From contig CAWAJT010000006.1 in the NCBI GenBank assembly GCA_963782415.1, positions 1 to 64,000 of the forward strand: a stretch of 64,000 nt of DNA, written 5' to 3'. Below are positions 43,435-53,454 of the stretch, piece after piece. The notes under the pieces are model-generated. The model was not told where the DNA came from. It saw only the letters and a list, made by a program, of their open reading frames with translations, and searched no databases. The position numbers and the translations under genes are program-made. The stretch's first letter is position 1; each line of letters begins with the position of its first letter. The stretch comes from Bog-473 sp963782415. GTDB taxonomy: Bacteria > Actinomycetota > Acidimicrobiia > Acidimicrobiales > RAAP-2.

Positions 43435-45887
43435 TTAGAAGCCGAAGGCGCCGATGATCTCGCCGTTGAGGCCGGCCGCCGCCATGCTGCCCAGGTAGGG
43501 GGAATCGCCGTAGGCGAAGACGTCGCCGCGAGCGGACGCCACCCAGTAGCCCTGGTTGTCGATGGTGGGGAAGATGGTGGTGGCGGGATTGAACCCGTTG
43601 ACGTAGCCAGCCGGGGCTCCGAAGTTGGTGGCGTCGCCGAAGTTGGCTACGACGCCGTTGGCATAGAGCAACCAGTAGCCCTGTCCATTCGCGGTGGCGA
43701 CGGCGTCGACGACGGGCACCGACGCCGGCTTCGGGCCGCCGTAGTACGCGGCGTCGCCGAAGGCGTAGACAGACCCCAGGTTCGTGACCAGCCAGTACCC
43801 GTTGCCCGTGTGGTCCGGCATCACAGACACAGCCGAGCCCGCACAGCCGCCGATGCCGGGGCACGAGCCTTCGAACTTGGCGTCACCGAAGGCGAACACG
43901 CCGCCGTCCGAGGCCACCATGAAGTACCCGTGACCGGTGAACGTCGGCACCATGCCGACGATCGGGGCGTTGAGGCTCTTGGGGATCCCCGAGCCGTTCG
44001 GGTGAAATCCGAGTCCGGGCAGAGAGCCGTAGAACGAGGAGTCGCCGAAGCTGAAGATACCGCCGTCGGACGCCACCAGCCAGTACCCGTTACCGGTCGA
44101 CGTCGGCGTGATGGCCATGACGGGACGCTGCAAGTGGAGGCTCCCGGTGGAGCCGTGGAACGCCGCGGTGCCGAAGGAGAAGATGCCGCCGTCGGATCCG
44201 ACCAGCCAGTAACCGTGGGACGCCTCCTCGACCTTGAAGGCCTGCGGACTGCCGGAAGCGCCGAAGTAGTCGACACCTTGTGCCAGGTGCGGTGTCAGCG
44301 AGCACGTGCCGAAACCAATGAAGCTGACCGTGAGCCCGTTGGTGTCCACGCTGCAGACGTTCGGCGTGTTGGACGTGACCGAGGTGACGCCGTCGCCGGT
44401 CGTCCCCACGATGGCCGTGAATCCGAAGAATTCGTTGGCCGGCAACGGGATGTTCGTGATGGTGGGCGTCGTGGGGATGGCACGCCCGATCGTGAACGTC
44501 TGGCTTACCCCGGTGCCCGCGACATAGTTCAGGCTCGCGGCCACCTGAGCGTTCAGGGAGCACAACCCGACGCCGACGTAGGTGACCGCCAGCCCGTTGG
44601 CGAGCAGACGGTCGGCGTCGTCGACGTCACCGACCGGACGCCGTCGCCACTGGAACTGACCACCGCCGTGAAGTCCTGACCGAAGACTCCGCTCGAGGGC
44701 ATGTTGGTGATGGTGGGCGTGAGCGGTGTCCCTTTCCTGATGACGGCTGGTGACTGTCCGAGGAGCTCAAAGCTCCCGACGTATCGCCGCCGTCGGCGTC
44801 GGTCAGGGTGGGCCGCGGCGCTGGATAGGTCACGGTGAGCCCGCGGCGGTGCAACGGTCTGGGCGTCGAGGCGATGGACCGGTGCTGTCGCCACTGGCGC
44901 CCGTCACGTTCGCGGTGAACCCGCCGCCGGGTCCCAGGTGGCGTCGACGAGACGCACGAGACGCCTGTCCACGCGATGACCTGAGCGGGTGTGCCGCTTC
45001 GACCGCTCAGGCGGCGGCAAGTGTGGACCAGTGTCTGGCCGGTCACGATCGACGCCGAGCTGTAGTCCGACACCGTCGTGGTCGACCGCAGTCGATGAGT
45101 GACCGGGGAGCACCGGACTGTTCGACCCGCTCGACGCGCTGAAGTTCCCGTCCGTATCGGTGAAGGCGCGGTGGCGAGGTACGAGATGCCGGCCCTGGGC
45201 GTTGGCTAGGATGTGAACATGTGGCGACTCCGCCGCTGAGCGGCGTCGGTCGAGCTGCAGGTGGCGCCAGGGTGCAGCCGACGCTGCAGACAGGGGGCCG
45301 ATGGAGAGGCTCACCGTGGCCGTGAAGACCGGCGTGCCGAGGTGGCGATCGAACCGGCGTTGTTCGTCGCCGCCGTTGTCGACGGGGCACGGTTCGGGGA
45401 GACCGGGCCGTCCGGACCGTTGGAGCCACTGAGAGCCCGTCTCCGTCGAGAAAGTCGGCGATTTCGGGAACGGGGTGTTGGCCCGAGCGATGAGGAACAG
45501 GTGCGGCAGGTGGCGCCGGGTCGTTGTCGAGATCCCGTTGTAGTCGCATCGTAGGAGTAGCTCCCGGCATTCAGGACCGCACTCGGGACCAGTCGGGACG
45601 TGCCTCGGGCTCAGCGTGACCGCTGGCTCGTGATCGGACCGGCTGCACGACGCCGTTCGAAGAGCGGAGGTCAATGTGCCGCCAGCGGGCGGACACATCG
45701 GGAACGACGACCGAGGTGTCGACGGCGGACGTACCGAAGGTCTCGGGGTTCGACCATGGAGACTCGTGCCTGCGTCAACGACGACATTCTCCGTCGTGGT
45801 ATTCGGGGCGGCGGCGGCGGGCAGGGCGAACAGGCCGCCCAAGAGTGAGATCAGGGCGGCGCTGGCGACGACCAGGCCGGACTTCAT
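43435..45887 (-). pseudogene. Exported Ig-like/WLV-repeat protein, several frameshifts
   Basis: A signal peptide (MKSGLVVASAALISLLGGL) at 45887 opens the gene. Further on, Ig-like repeats (TLTPTITNMPSSGVFG-type and IPLPANEFFGFTAIV) appear in different frames, so the gene has at least three frameshifts between 44560 and 45830. The last ~300 residues are in one frame and hold at least six repeats with GYWLVGSDGGIFSFG, a beta-propeller-like module common in Acidimicrobiia surface proteins. The repeated extracellular architecture suggests a cell-wall-associated adhesin or carbohydrate-binding protein. The breaks may be real decay or low-quality consensus in repeats. Confidence 0.65.
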
Positions 45888-47069
45888 CGAAAGGGCCTTC
45901 CTTCGAAGCGTGCGGCGCCCCCAGCTCCGCTCAGCCCGATGTCGCGCTCGTCTCACAACTCGTGCACCAAATCTGCCGCCCATGGGCAGCAGACTAGGAC
46001 CCCACGGCACATTCCGGTAGCCCGTATTTGGGCACAGCATCGTGGCCGGCGGGGAGGCGCCAAGAGTTCTGCGTCGACGGGCCCATGTTGGTGATAATCA
46101 GCGTCGTCATGCGTACCCCGAGAAACCCTGAAGGTGGTTCGGGCGGAGCCGCAGCGACCTCCGCCTGCGATCCGCCGTCGCGGCGCGAAAAGTGGGGAGA
46201 TTCCCGGCGGCCAGTCAATCAACCAGAGGTTACGGTGCCGTGGTCACGGCGGACACTACCCCGGCCGGTCATGACGCCTGCCAATGGCGAGTCGGAGACG
46301 CAAAGTGACCGGGTGTGACGCGGCGGCAGGTCATCGTCATTCTCGCGGCCACTCGCGGCCCCTATGTGGACATCCATTTCATTGAGGGCCCTCCGCCAGC
46401 CGACTCGAGCTGTCCGAGTCCTCCACGAGACGTCGCACGGTTCGGGAGGATCGGTCCCGACATCGTCAGCATCGATCGCCGGAACCTGGAACGTCGGCAC
46501 GGGCTCGCAAGCCGAGATCGCGTCCAGGAGGTGCCCGTGTCCCAGAACGCGACTGCGGTCGGACGCACCAGCAACATCGTGGGGCTCGCTGACCATTGTC
46601 GCCACCACCGTCCCTGTGGCACGTTCACGGTTGAATGGCGAGCGTGGCCAGCGACCGGAGTCAGCCGAAGCGCGCTTCGTCGCCCCGATCATGAACAGAG
46701 TCGGGAGCCCCGCTGCGATGCCAACGCTCTCCTCGCCTGTCGACCTCGCATCCATTCCAGCAGTAGGGGTTGTCACGAAGTACACCGCTGTGGGCGACCC
46801 GCAGGGTCGGTCGGTGGCGGTGGCGGCTCGGTGACGGCCGGTACGACCGTCCCTCCCCTCTTGGGCCCTTCCACCCAGGTGGGCCGGCCGCTGATTCCGC
46901 TTCGCCGGAAGTGGGGTCGGTACTATGACAGCACCCAACCGCTCTCTTGGTGGAGCGTCGCCTGCCTCGAGCGTGCTCGTTGCCGCGTCCAAGCTGGGAC
47001 TGGGTATGTCCATGAGGTACTCGCCGTGCAATCCCGAGCATTCCCCGACCAATCCCCGAGAAAGGACCC
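45888..47069. other. Long gap without a supported gene
   Basis: Open frames of up to 317 codons occur on both strands, but none has a recognisable domain or a convincing start, and the two strands compete for the same DNA. Composition is backbone-like. It may hold a decayed gene related to the neighbouring exported protein; nothing definite can be said. Confidence 0.35.
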
Positions 47070-48338
47070 GTGACAACCGTCGATCAGCCACTCGATGGCG
47101 GCCGCGAGCAGCTGTCGGCCCCAGGGACGACGCTCCGCCGGCTCCAGGGATGGGGTCCTGCGGTGGTGTCATTCGCGCTCGCAGTGGCGTATGGCCTTTA
47201 CATCGCGCTCCGTACCTACGAGGTCGATCTGGGCGTGTACCTCCGGCTGGGCGGCAAGTACATCTTCACCACCCATCTGTACTCGTTCGTCCTTCCGAAC
47301 ACGAGCCTGCCCTTCACCTATCCCCCATTTGCGGCGCTGCTGTTCGCACCGTGGCAACGTGCCTTTCCCAACGTCGGGTTGGTACAAGCCGTGTGGACCA
47401 TGTGCAATGTGGCCGCTCTGCTCGGCGTGCTGGTGCTGTCACTGCGCCTGGTCAAGCCATCCCTGAACAACACGGCGACCTGGAAGCTGGCGCTGGGCCT
47501 CAGCCTGCCGGCCATTCTCCTCAATCCTGTCCTCATCACGATCGGTTTTGGGCAGGTGAACCTGTTCATCACCTTCCTCGTGATGTGGGACCTCTTGAGC
47601 GAACGCCGCTTCGGGAAGCGCCAGATGCTGCTCGGGGTTGCCACGGGACTAGCGGCGGCAGTGAAGCTCACGCCATTGCTCTTTGTCCCGTATCTGCTGC
47701 TCACCCGGCGCTGGCGCGGCGCGGTGACCGCGTTACTCACGTTCGGTGCGTGCGAACTCCTGACGTTCGTGGTCTCACCGACGTCGTCGCGGGCCTATTG
47801 GACGAAAGCGATCTTCAAGCCCGGCAGAGCGGGCGACCTCTCGATTGTGGACAACCAGAATCTCTGGTCGGTGCTCGATCGTTTCGCGCATGGCGTTCTG
47901 CCCAACTCGATCATGCTTCCACTTCTGGCCGTGACCGCTGTCGCTGGACTCTGGCTCGCTGCCCAAGCAGACCGACGATCGTCACCACTGTTGGGAGTCC
48001 TGATCTGTGCCGCCACGTGCCTCGTGGTGTCGCCCATTTCGTGGGTCCATCACATGGTGTGGGTGGTGCCTGCCCTGCTGTGGCTGGCCGTTGCGCCTGA
48101 CCGGCCGCGGTGGGGGCCGTGGATCGCCGGCGCAGCTGCCGTACTGTTCTGGAGCGCCCCCGTCTGGTGGGTGCCCTACAAGCACACGTCGGATCTCCAC
48201 CTCGGTGTCCTGCAGCTCATCGCGGGCGACTCGTTCTTCTTCGCCATGGTCCTCTTCCTGATTGGGGCTGCAATCCTGGTTGGTCGAAGAGTCACCAAGT
48301 CGCAGGCGGACAGGCGGATGCAGAGCGCCCCTCTCTGA
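47070..48338 (+). CDS. GT87-family polyprenol-phosphate-mannose-dependent mannosyltransferase
   Basis: An integral membrane glycosyltransferase of 422 residues with about ten helices. The first outer loop has DLGVYLRLGGKYIFT near residue 55, with the acidic residue typical of GT-C enzymes, and FTYPPFAALLFAP. Internal motifs NPVLITIGFGQVNLFITFLV and LLGVATGLAAAVKLTPLLFV are those of DUF2029/GT87 proteins such as PimE, which add mannose to phosphatidylinositol mannosides or related glycans outside the membrane. The start is GTG after AAAGGA. It stands alone; the acceptor is unknown. Confidence 0.88.
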   Translation: MTTVDQPLDGGREQLSAPGTTLRRLQGWGPAVVSFALAVAYGLYIALRTYEVDLGVYLRLGGKYIFTTHLYSFVLPNTSLPFTYPPFAALLFAPWQRAFPNVGLVQAVWTMCNVAALLGVLVLSLRLVKPSLNNTATWKLALGLSLPAILLNPVLITIGFGQVNLFITFLVMWDLLSERRFGKRQMLLGVATGLAAAVKLTPLLFVPYLLLTRRWRGAVTALLTFGACELLTFVVSPTSSRAYWTKAIFKPGRAGDLSIVDNQNLWSVLDRFAHGVLPNSIMLPLLAVTAVAGLWLAAQADRRSSPLLGVLICAATCLVVSPISWVHHMVWVVPALLWLAVAPDRPRWGPWIAGAAAVLFWSAPVWWVPYKHTSDLHLGVLQLIAGDSFFFAMVLFLIGAAILVGRRVTKSQADRRMQSAPL

Positions 48339-48479
48339 CCACTTGGCAGCTCTTGCGGGCATCTTGGCGTTGCCCAGGTACACCGAGCGAGGGGCGCTTC
48401 CGCAGTTGTTCGTGGGTTGTGCAAGTTGGGATCGAAATGCCCTATCTGGCGCGGGCGCCGATCGCCAGACTGAGTCGCT

Positions 48480-48528
48480 GAGGGCGGGGTGATCGGGGAG
48501 ATCCGGGGGGATTCGTCACCCCGCCCTC
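48480..48528. terminator. Strong hairpin downstream of the GT87 gene
   Basis: Two perfect 13-base arms, GAGGGCGGGGTGA and TCACCCCGCCCTC, flank a 23-base loop. No T-tract follows, so it could be a rho-independent-like terminator of the high-GC type or an RNA-structure element. Confidence 0.5.
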
Positions 48529-48678
48529 CTACATCATCCCCTCAGTGATCGTCCGCTCAGTCCAGTGGAGGACCACAGTTCAATGCGTGCGCCGCTCCCC
48601 CGACCCGTCCGGTCACCTGTGCGTCGGGATGGCCACCCTTGGTCGCGCTCTGGCCCGAACGAGTCGGCTCGAAGAGAG

Positions 48679-48727
48679 GTGGGGGCCGGGTGGAGGGGTT
48701 AGGGGAGTCCATCACCCCGGCCCCCAC
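48679..48727. terminator. Second strong hairpin in the convergent gap
   Basis: Arms GTGGGGGCCGGGTG and CACCCCGGCCCCCAC pair with one bulge. It lies downstream of the minus-strand PilZ gene and so could terminate it, while the hairpin at 48480 serves the GT87 gene. Confidence 0.45.
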
Positions 48728-48815
48728 CCCCATGGCTTCCGTGCGTCCGACGATACCAGGGAAGCACCTGAGGCTGAATGATCGCTGACCGAATCGGGCC
48801 GGCCACCCCACTCGC

Positions 48816-49184
48816 TCAACCGTGCTGTCGTTCTCGCAGCTCCCCGTATCGCATTTCGCCCAGGACGGCGGTGATCGCCACCTCCTCTTCGGAGAGACCG
48901 GCGAACTCGACCCCAACTCGCACGTCACCCTCCAAAGCGGGCGCGGCGTTCCGGATTTCGCCCTCGAGGCGGAGGTTGACCGAGCTGCCGATCGCCGGAG
49001 CGTCGACAGAAATGCGCCGGCCCACCAATACCCACGGCTCGGGATGGTGGAAGGTAAGGCCAAGCCCCAGCGGCGAGATGTCGATGACTTCGCAATCACG
49101 CCAACCGGCCGGGGAATCGCCTTCGATATGACAGAACCCGGCCCACGACGCCTTTTGGCGGGACACTCTGCGGCGGTATTCCAT
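48816..49184 (-). CDS. PilZ-domain c-di-GMP-binding protein (1)
   Basis: A 122-residue single-domain protein. The first c-di-GMP motif is RRVSR (RxxxR) near residue 5, and the second is DISPLGLGL (DxSxxG) near residue 37, in the correct order and spacing; the strands of the small beta-barrel follow. It should bind cyclic di-GMP and act on an unknown partner. The ATG at 49184 is fixed by GGGAGGGG upstream. IS256 copy 2 lies 250 bases beyond its start, and a related PilZ gene lies on the other side of it. Confidence 0.85.
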   Translation of the reverse strand: MEYRRRVSRQKASWAGFCHIEGDSPAGWRDCEVIDISPLGLGLTFHHPEPWVLVGRRISVDAPAIGSSVNLRLEGEIRNAAPALEGDVRVGVEFAGLSEEEVAITAVLGEMRYGELRERQHG

Positions 49185-49440
49185 GACGACCCCTCCCTCT
49201 CCGATATGCGGACGTCCCAAACGTGGTGGGTCCACCCTCGCAAAGGCTGGTTCCTAGGTGGACAACGATGCCCCGCACCCTGACTCACGCCGCAACGGGG
49301 CTTGGAGTGTCCAGGGTTGTCCGGCGGTTGTGCGGCGACGGGAAGGGTGACACACGCCCGCTCTCTGGGATTGAACTGAGCGGAGCACGAGAATGGTCAC
49401 AATTCAACCCGGCGTCGAGCGCCGCAGGTTTCGCTCAATG

Positions 49441-50841
49441 GGCCGCGTCCCGCCGAGTGGTGGGAATTGACCCGGTAATCCTCGGCGACGATCAGTCAGC
49501 GGGCTCGAGCTCACCGACTGTCGCATCTTCATTATCGCGATCCGCGTAGAGCTTCGCCATCGAGCCTTCGGAGAAGTAGCGGCGTTCGGCTGAGACCCAC
49601 TCGTCGTGTATGTCGACCAGCACCGCACCACCGAGGCGGATGACCGAAGCCTCGTTGGGGAAGATGCCGGCGACGCGGCAGCGGCGCTTGAGCTCGCGGT
49701 TGAGACGCTCAAGCGGGTTGGTCGACCACAGCTGGCGCCAGTGCGCCCTCGGGAAGGCGGAGAAGGCGAGCACTTCCTCCTTGGCTCCCTCCATGAGGGC
49801 AGCCGCCTTGGGGAACCGTGCCGCGAAGGTCTCGGCCACGTGGTCCCACTGGGCGGCGATCTCTTCGGCACTCGCGTGGGCGAAGATCGTCCGGAAGGCG
49901 GCCGCCACCATCTCGTGTTGACCCTTGGGGACAGAAGCCAACAGGTTGCGAGCGAAGTGGACCCGACAGCGCTGGTGTGCCGCGCCTTGGAAACAGCGCC
50001 CGATGCGTTGACGAGCCCTTGGTGTTGGTCAGAAATGACCAGGCGCACACCGCTGAGCCCTCTGGTGCGCAAGGACCGCAAGAAGCCGCGCCAGAACACC
50101 TCGTCTTCGGAGTCGCCGACGTCGAGGCCCAGGATCTCTCGGTGCCCGTCGGCGCGGACCCCCGTGGCGATGACGACGGCCTTGGAGGTGACGTGATGGT
50201 TGTCGCGCACGTGCAGGTAGGTGGCGTCCAAGAAGACGTAGGGGAACTCTTGGTGGTCGAGCCGGCGCGTCCGAAAGGCCCCGACCACCTCGTCGAGGCC
50301 CGAACAGATGCGGCTGACCTCGGATTTCTTGATCCCGGTGCCGATGCCCAGGGCGGCGACGAGCTCGTCGACACTGCGCGTCGAGATCCCGCCGACATAG
50401 GCCTCCATCACCACGGCGTAGAGGGCCTGGTCGATCCTGCGCCGGGGCTCGAGGATCGAGGGGAAGAAGCTGCCCTTGCGCAGTTTGGGGATGGCGAGCT
50501 CGACGTCGCCGGCCTTGGTCGAGACAAGGCGGACCCGGTGCCCGTTGCGCTCGGTCACCCGATCTTCGCTGCGCTCATAGGGCCCGGCGCCGATCACGCT
50601 GGTCGCTTCGGACTCGATGAGCTCCTGGAAGACGTAGCGCACGGCGTCGCGGATCAGGTCCACGCCGTCGGACGTTTTGAACGCCTCCAGCAGTTCCGTG
50701 CAGACAGACTGGTCAAGGGCCATCGGGGTGCTCTCCTTTGTGCGTTCGGCTAGGAACACACCGAGGATCATCCCGATGGCACCACCTATGGGTGGATGCC
50801 GGGGGTCAAGTCAAAAGCCCACCACTCGGCGGGACGCACGC
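49441..50841 (-). mobile_element. IS256-family element, copy 2
   Basis: The copy is 1401 bp, inverted relative to copy 1, with the same ends (GGCCGCGTCCCGCCGAGTGG at the left, GCGTGCGTCCCGCCGAGTGG reverse complemented at the right). The eight bases GCTCAATG are duplicated outside both ends (49433-49440 and 50842-50849), showing an independent insertion. It is two bases shorter than copy 1 because of one missing base here and one extra base there. Confidence 0.92.
49492..50723 (-). pseudogene. IS256-family transposase, copy 2, -1 frameshift
   Basis: This is the same 410-residue transposase as copy 1. Here the region around GGISTR is in frame, but one base is missing near 50004-50006, directly after GLVNA, so the second half is out of frame. 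The break is at a different place from copy 1, so each copy supplies the intact sequence of the other. At least one substitution (Val to Ala in RRCRV-GIF) also differs. Confidence 0.9.
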
Positions 50842-50918
50842 GCTCAATGGCTGCCGGGAACGACATCGTCATCGCGCGAGAAATCTCGAGTCGACCGCCG
50901 CACGAGAGGTGTCTGCAT

Positions 50919-51266
50919 ATGGAATCCCGCCGCGCACCGCGCCAGACAGCTGATTGGATCGGCTGGTGCAGGTTCCCGAATGTCTCCGGTGACGAAAGGA
51001 TTGAGTGTCGGGTTGTGGACATATCGCAACTCGGACTGGGGATCGTCCTCGGCGGAAGTTCGCAGGTGTCCGACTTCGTGGGTCGACCGATTGCGGTCGA
51101 GACGCCGATCCTGGGTACGGCAGCCAACATCCGCCTCGAGGGAGAGGTCAAGAATGAAGCCGTCGGGCGCGACGGCTCAGTCCGCCTCGGGATCGAATTT
51201 CTGGGCCCGACCGATCTGGAGCAGGCGATCATCGAAGCTTTGGGAGTGCCCAGCGACCGCTCGTGA
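50919..51266 (+). CDS. PilZ-domain c-di-GMP-binding protein (2)
   Basis: A 115-residue protein related to the PilZ protein at 48816. It has RRAPR (RxxxR) near residue 4 and DISQLGLGI (DxSxxG) near residue 37, then ETPILGTAANIRLEGEVKN. The two paralogues share spacing and the phrase NIRLEGE/NLRLEGE. The start ATG lies 78 bases past IS256 copy 2, so the element probably separated a divergent pair from its original shared promoter region. Confidence 0.83.
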   Translation: MESRRAPRQTADWIGWCRFPNVSGDERIECRVVDISQLGLGIVLGGSSQVSDFVGRPIAVETPILGTAANIRLEGEVKNEAVGRDGSVRLGIEFLGPTDLEQAIIEALGVPSDRS

Positions 51267-51328
51267 CTGGCCGCGTGGGCGCATTCATGCGTCCGTGATG
51301 GCTCGATGAGTTCATCGCAGGACCGTCG

Positions 51329-51432
51329 GACCGCCTGACCGCCACCGCCTGACCGCCTGGCCGGAGGGGTCGCTCGATCCCCGAGCAATCGATCCTCCCT
51401 CCATTCGCCGAACCGCCTGGCCGGGACCCAGG
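51329..51432. repeat. Short imperfect repeats, core ACCGCCTG
   Basis: The words GACCGCCTGACCGCC and ACCGCCTGGCCGG occur several times between the PilZ gene and the DMT permease, around a possible stem GGAGGG/CCCTCC. This could be a regulatory or recombination-prone site. No function is known. Confidence 0.3.
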
Positions 51433-51519
51433 ACCTCTTTCGGCGTCATCACCGTGCGGGTCAATGCGATGCTGGCGGCCCGTGCATGCTCGACAGCCAC
51501 AACAACAGGATGCCGTGTC

Positions 51520-52389
51520 ATGACGGCCACGGTGGTCCTTGCCCTGGCGGCGGCTCTGTCCAACGCCATCCACCTGATGACCCAGCACTCCGCCAGCGAA
51601 GGTGCGTCCGACAAGGGAGGTCATCGGGAGGTGATCAAGTTTCTGATCCGCCAACCGCTCTGGTTGCTGGGCTGGGTTGCCGCCGCCGCAGGGTTTGCCT
51701 TTCAGGCCCTTGCCCTGCACGGCGGGCAGCTCTCGGTTGTCCAGATCTTGCTTGTCTCCGAGCTGGTCTTCGCCTTGCTCCTGCGACGCTTCTGGGTCCG
51801 GCAACACATCGCCAAGGCGGCCTGGATTGCTGCGCTGATCACCACCGCGGCGTTGGGGGCGTTTATCGTCGCGGCTGAACCGCACGGAGGCCATCTCCGG
51901 CCGAGTGCGGCCCAATGGATCTCCTCGGTTGTGGTCTTCGGAGCAATCGTGGCGGTGCTCTCCGTTCTAGCGAGGTGGGGCAGCCCGGTGCGTCGGGTCG
52001 CGCTGTATGCCGTTGCAGCCTCCATCACCTGGGCTCTCATGGCCACGTTCATCAAGGCGACCACCGATGTCCTGGCGGCGTCGGGACTCTTCGGAACCGT
52101 GACCCACTGGCCCGTCTACGCCCTGCTCGTCGCAGGCATCATTGGATCAGTCCTGCAACAGGCCGCGCTGCAGGTCGGTCCCCTCAGCGTGTCGCAACCG
52201 GTTCTGGTCGTGGTCGATCCTGCCGTGGCCAGCATCTTGAGTGTGTGGATCTTCGGAGAGCGGATCGCTGTCAGCCCCGCGCAGAAAGTGGTGACGAGCG
52301 TCGCATTCGTGGTGATGGCTGTCGGAGTGACCGTGCTGTCCCGCACCGCCCCCACTGACTTGGATCCTTCAATGCACGTGCGGCTCTGA
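51520..52389 (+). CDS. DMT/EamA-like membrane permease
   Basis: A polytopic protein of 289 residues with about nine to ten hydrophobic helices in two halves (LVLALAAALSNAIHLMTQH-type N-terminus; SASITWALMATFIK centre; GSVLQQAALQVGPLSVSQPV and DPAVASILSVWIFGE in the second half). This fits the drug/metabolite transporter superfamily. The substrate is unknown. I took the ATG at 51520, after CAGGA; a GTG 22 codons earlier is possible. Confidence 0.8.
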   Translation: MTATVVLALAAALSNAIHLMTQHSASEGASDKGGHREVIKFLIRQPLWLLGWVAAAAGFAFQALALHGGQLSVVQILLVSELVFALLLRRFWVRQHIAKAAWIAALITTAALGAFIVAAEPHGGHLRPSAAQWISSVVVFGAIVAVLSVLARWGSPVRRVALYAVAASITWALMATFIKATTDVLAASGLFGTVTHWPVYALLVAGIIGSVLQQAALQVGPLSVSQPVLVVVDPAVASILSVWIFGERIAVSPAQKVVTSVAFVVMAVGVTVLSRTAPTDLDPSMHVRL

Positions 52390-52400
52390 CGAGCTCGTGC

Positions 52401-52787
52401 TCATCCTGCGAGGCGTTCCAGTAGCCATCCCGGGCCGACAACGCTGGCACCCAAAGCCTCGCTCCGGGTCCGAAGCCCTCGGTCTGCCGTGACGAGTGTC
52501 ACGTCCGGGTCGTCCGCGTCGGCGATCACCTCGATGAGTGCGTCGTCGCCGCTCGCTGCCGCATGGACAACTGTGACGCCACCGAGTGTGCCGGCCTCGG
52601 CTCCGGGTCGAGCCTTTCCTTCGAGGACCGCGACGACGGGCCTGTCAATCCGCCCGGCATCCACTGCCCCTCGAAGGTGCTCAATGAAGGCGCGGGATGC
52701 TCCGGCTCGATCCCGCCACCAACCCGTTGGGCGAGAGCCCACCACATTGGCGACGTCGACGACGAGCACTTCACCAGTCTTGTCCAT
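52401..52787 (-). CDS. NYN/PIN-domain nuclease-like protein
   Basis: A 128-residue protein. The start VLVVDVANVVGSRPTGWWRD, with an Asp and Asn, then ASGDDALIEVIADA and VTLVTADRGLRTRSEALG, follows the NYN/YacP-like PIN fold, a probable ribonuclease. Acidic residues at both ends of the fold are kept. It overlaps no neighbour, converges with the DMT gene and diverges from the next gene. Confidence 0.72.
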   Translation of the reverse strand: MDKTGEVLVVDVANVVGSRPTGWWRDRAGASRAFIEHLRGAVDAGRIDRPVVAVLEGKARPGAEAGTLGGVTVVHAAASGDDALIEVIADADDPDVTLVTADRGLRTRSEALGASVVGPGWLLERLAG

Positions 52788-52853
52788 CGCTAGAGCGCGG
52801 CGATTTGCGGCGAGTCACCTTGATCGGCGCCGCCGTGGGCCAGACTGGGTCTC

Positions 52854-53210
52854 ATGGCCTTTGGTCAACCATCCGGCCCGCCGGCCTCAGCTGCCCAGGT
52901 GCGGGAGCTGCTGGCGCTCCTCAAGGACGCCGGCCATGTCGACTTTCGTGACGCACGCGGGCCCATGGGCTTCACACAGCGTCAGGCGGGCGGCAGGTTT
53001 TCCCGTGACGAGGCTGAAGCCTTCATCACCCAGCTGCTGGACGCGGCGTCGACGGGAACGACCGGTGGCGAGACGCCGACCCAGCGGTTGTCAGCCCAGG
53101 AACAGATGGTGCGCGCGCTGCCCACAGCGGTGCTCGCCGATGAACTCCGGCGCCGGGGATGGATAGCAGTCGAAGTGCCCGATCCCGCCCAGGATTTCCC
53201 CGCGTCGTAG
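52854..53210 (+). CDS. Small conserved actinobacterial protein
   Basis: A 118-residue protein. An N-terminal helical region (VRELLALLKDAGHVDFRDA), a Gly-rich middle (GGRFSRDEAEAFITQLLD) and a C-terminal segment AVLADELRRRGWIAVEVP recur in actinobacterial proteins I know only as hypothetical. Function unknown; soluble. Confidence 0.55.
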   Translation: MAFGQPSGPPASAAQVRELLALLKDAGHVDFRDARGPMGFTQRQAGGRFSRDEAEAFITQLLDAASTGTTGGETPTQRLSAQEQMVRALPTAVLADELRRRGWIAVEVPDPAQDFPAS

Positions 53211-53454
53211 ACCTCCGTGACGAGGTCGCCCTGGGCTGGGCTGGGCGGCGTGCCGGAACCGGACGAGCACCTCCGCGGCCTGGCGGGATGAACGCGATGC
53301 CGACGGCGATGTCCGCACCGGCGATCGGGCCCGCGAAGTTGACCCACTGGGCCGTACCCCATCATCCCCCCAACGCCGGCCACCGGGACGAGGGAGAAGG
53401 TTTCCAACAGTTGCAATGATCAGCGGGCGGCGGGCCGCTGCATCTCGTAGTTCC

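Noticed and set aside
46219..47172. 317-codon minus-strand gene
   Set aside because: No domain or signal; the plus strand is open over the same DNA, and the frame runs into the GT87 start. Left as unassigned.
14925..50841. Inversion between the two IS256 copies
   Set aside because: Each copy has its own matching 8-bp duplication on both sides; an inversion would have exchanged them.
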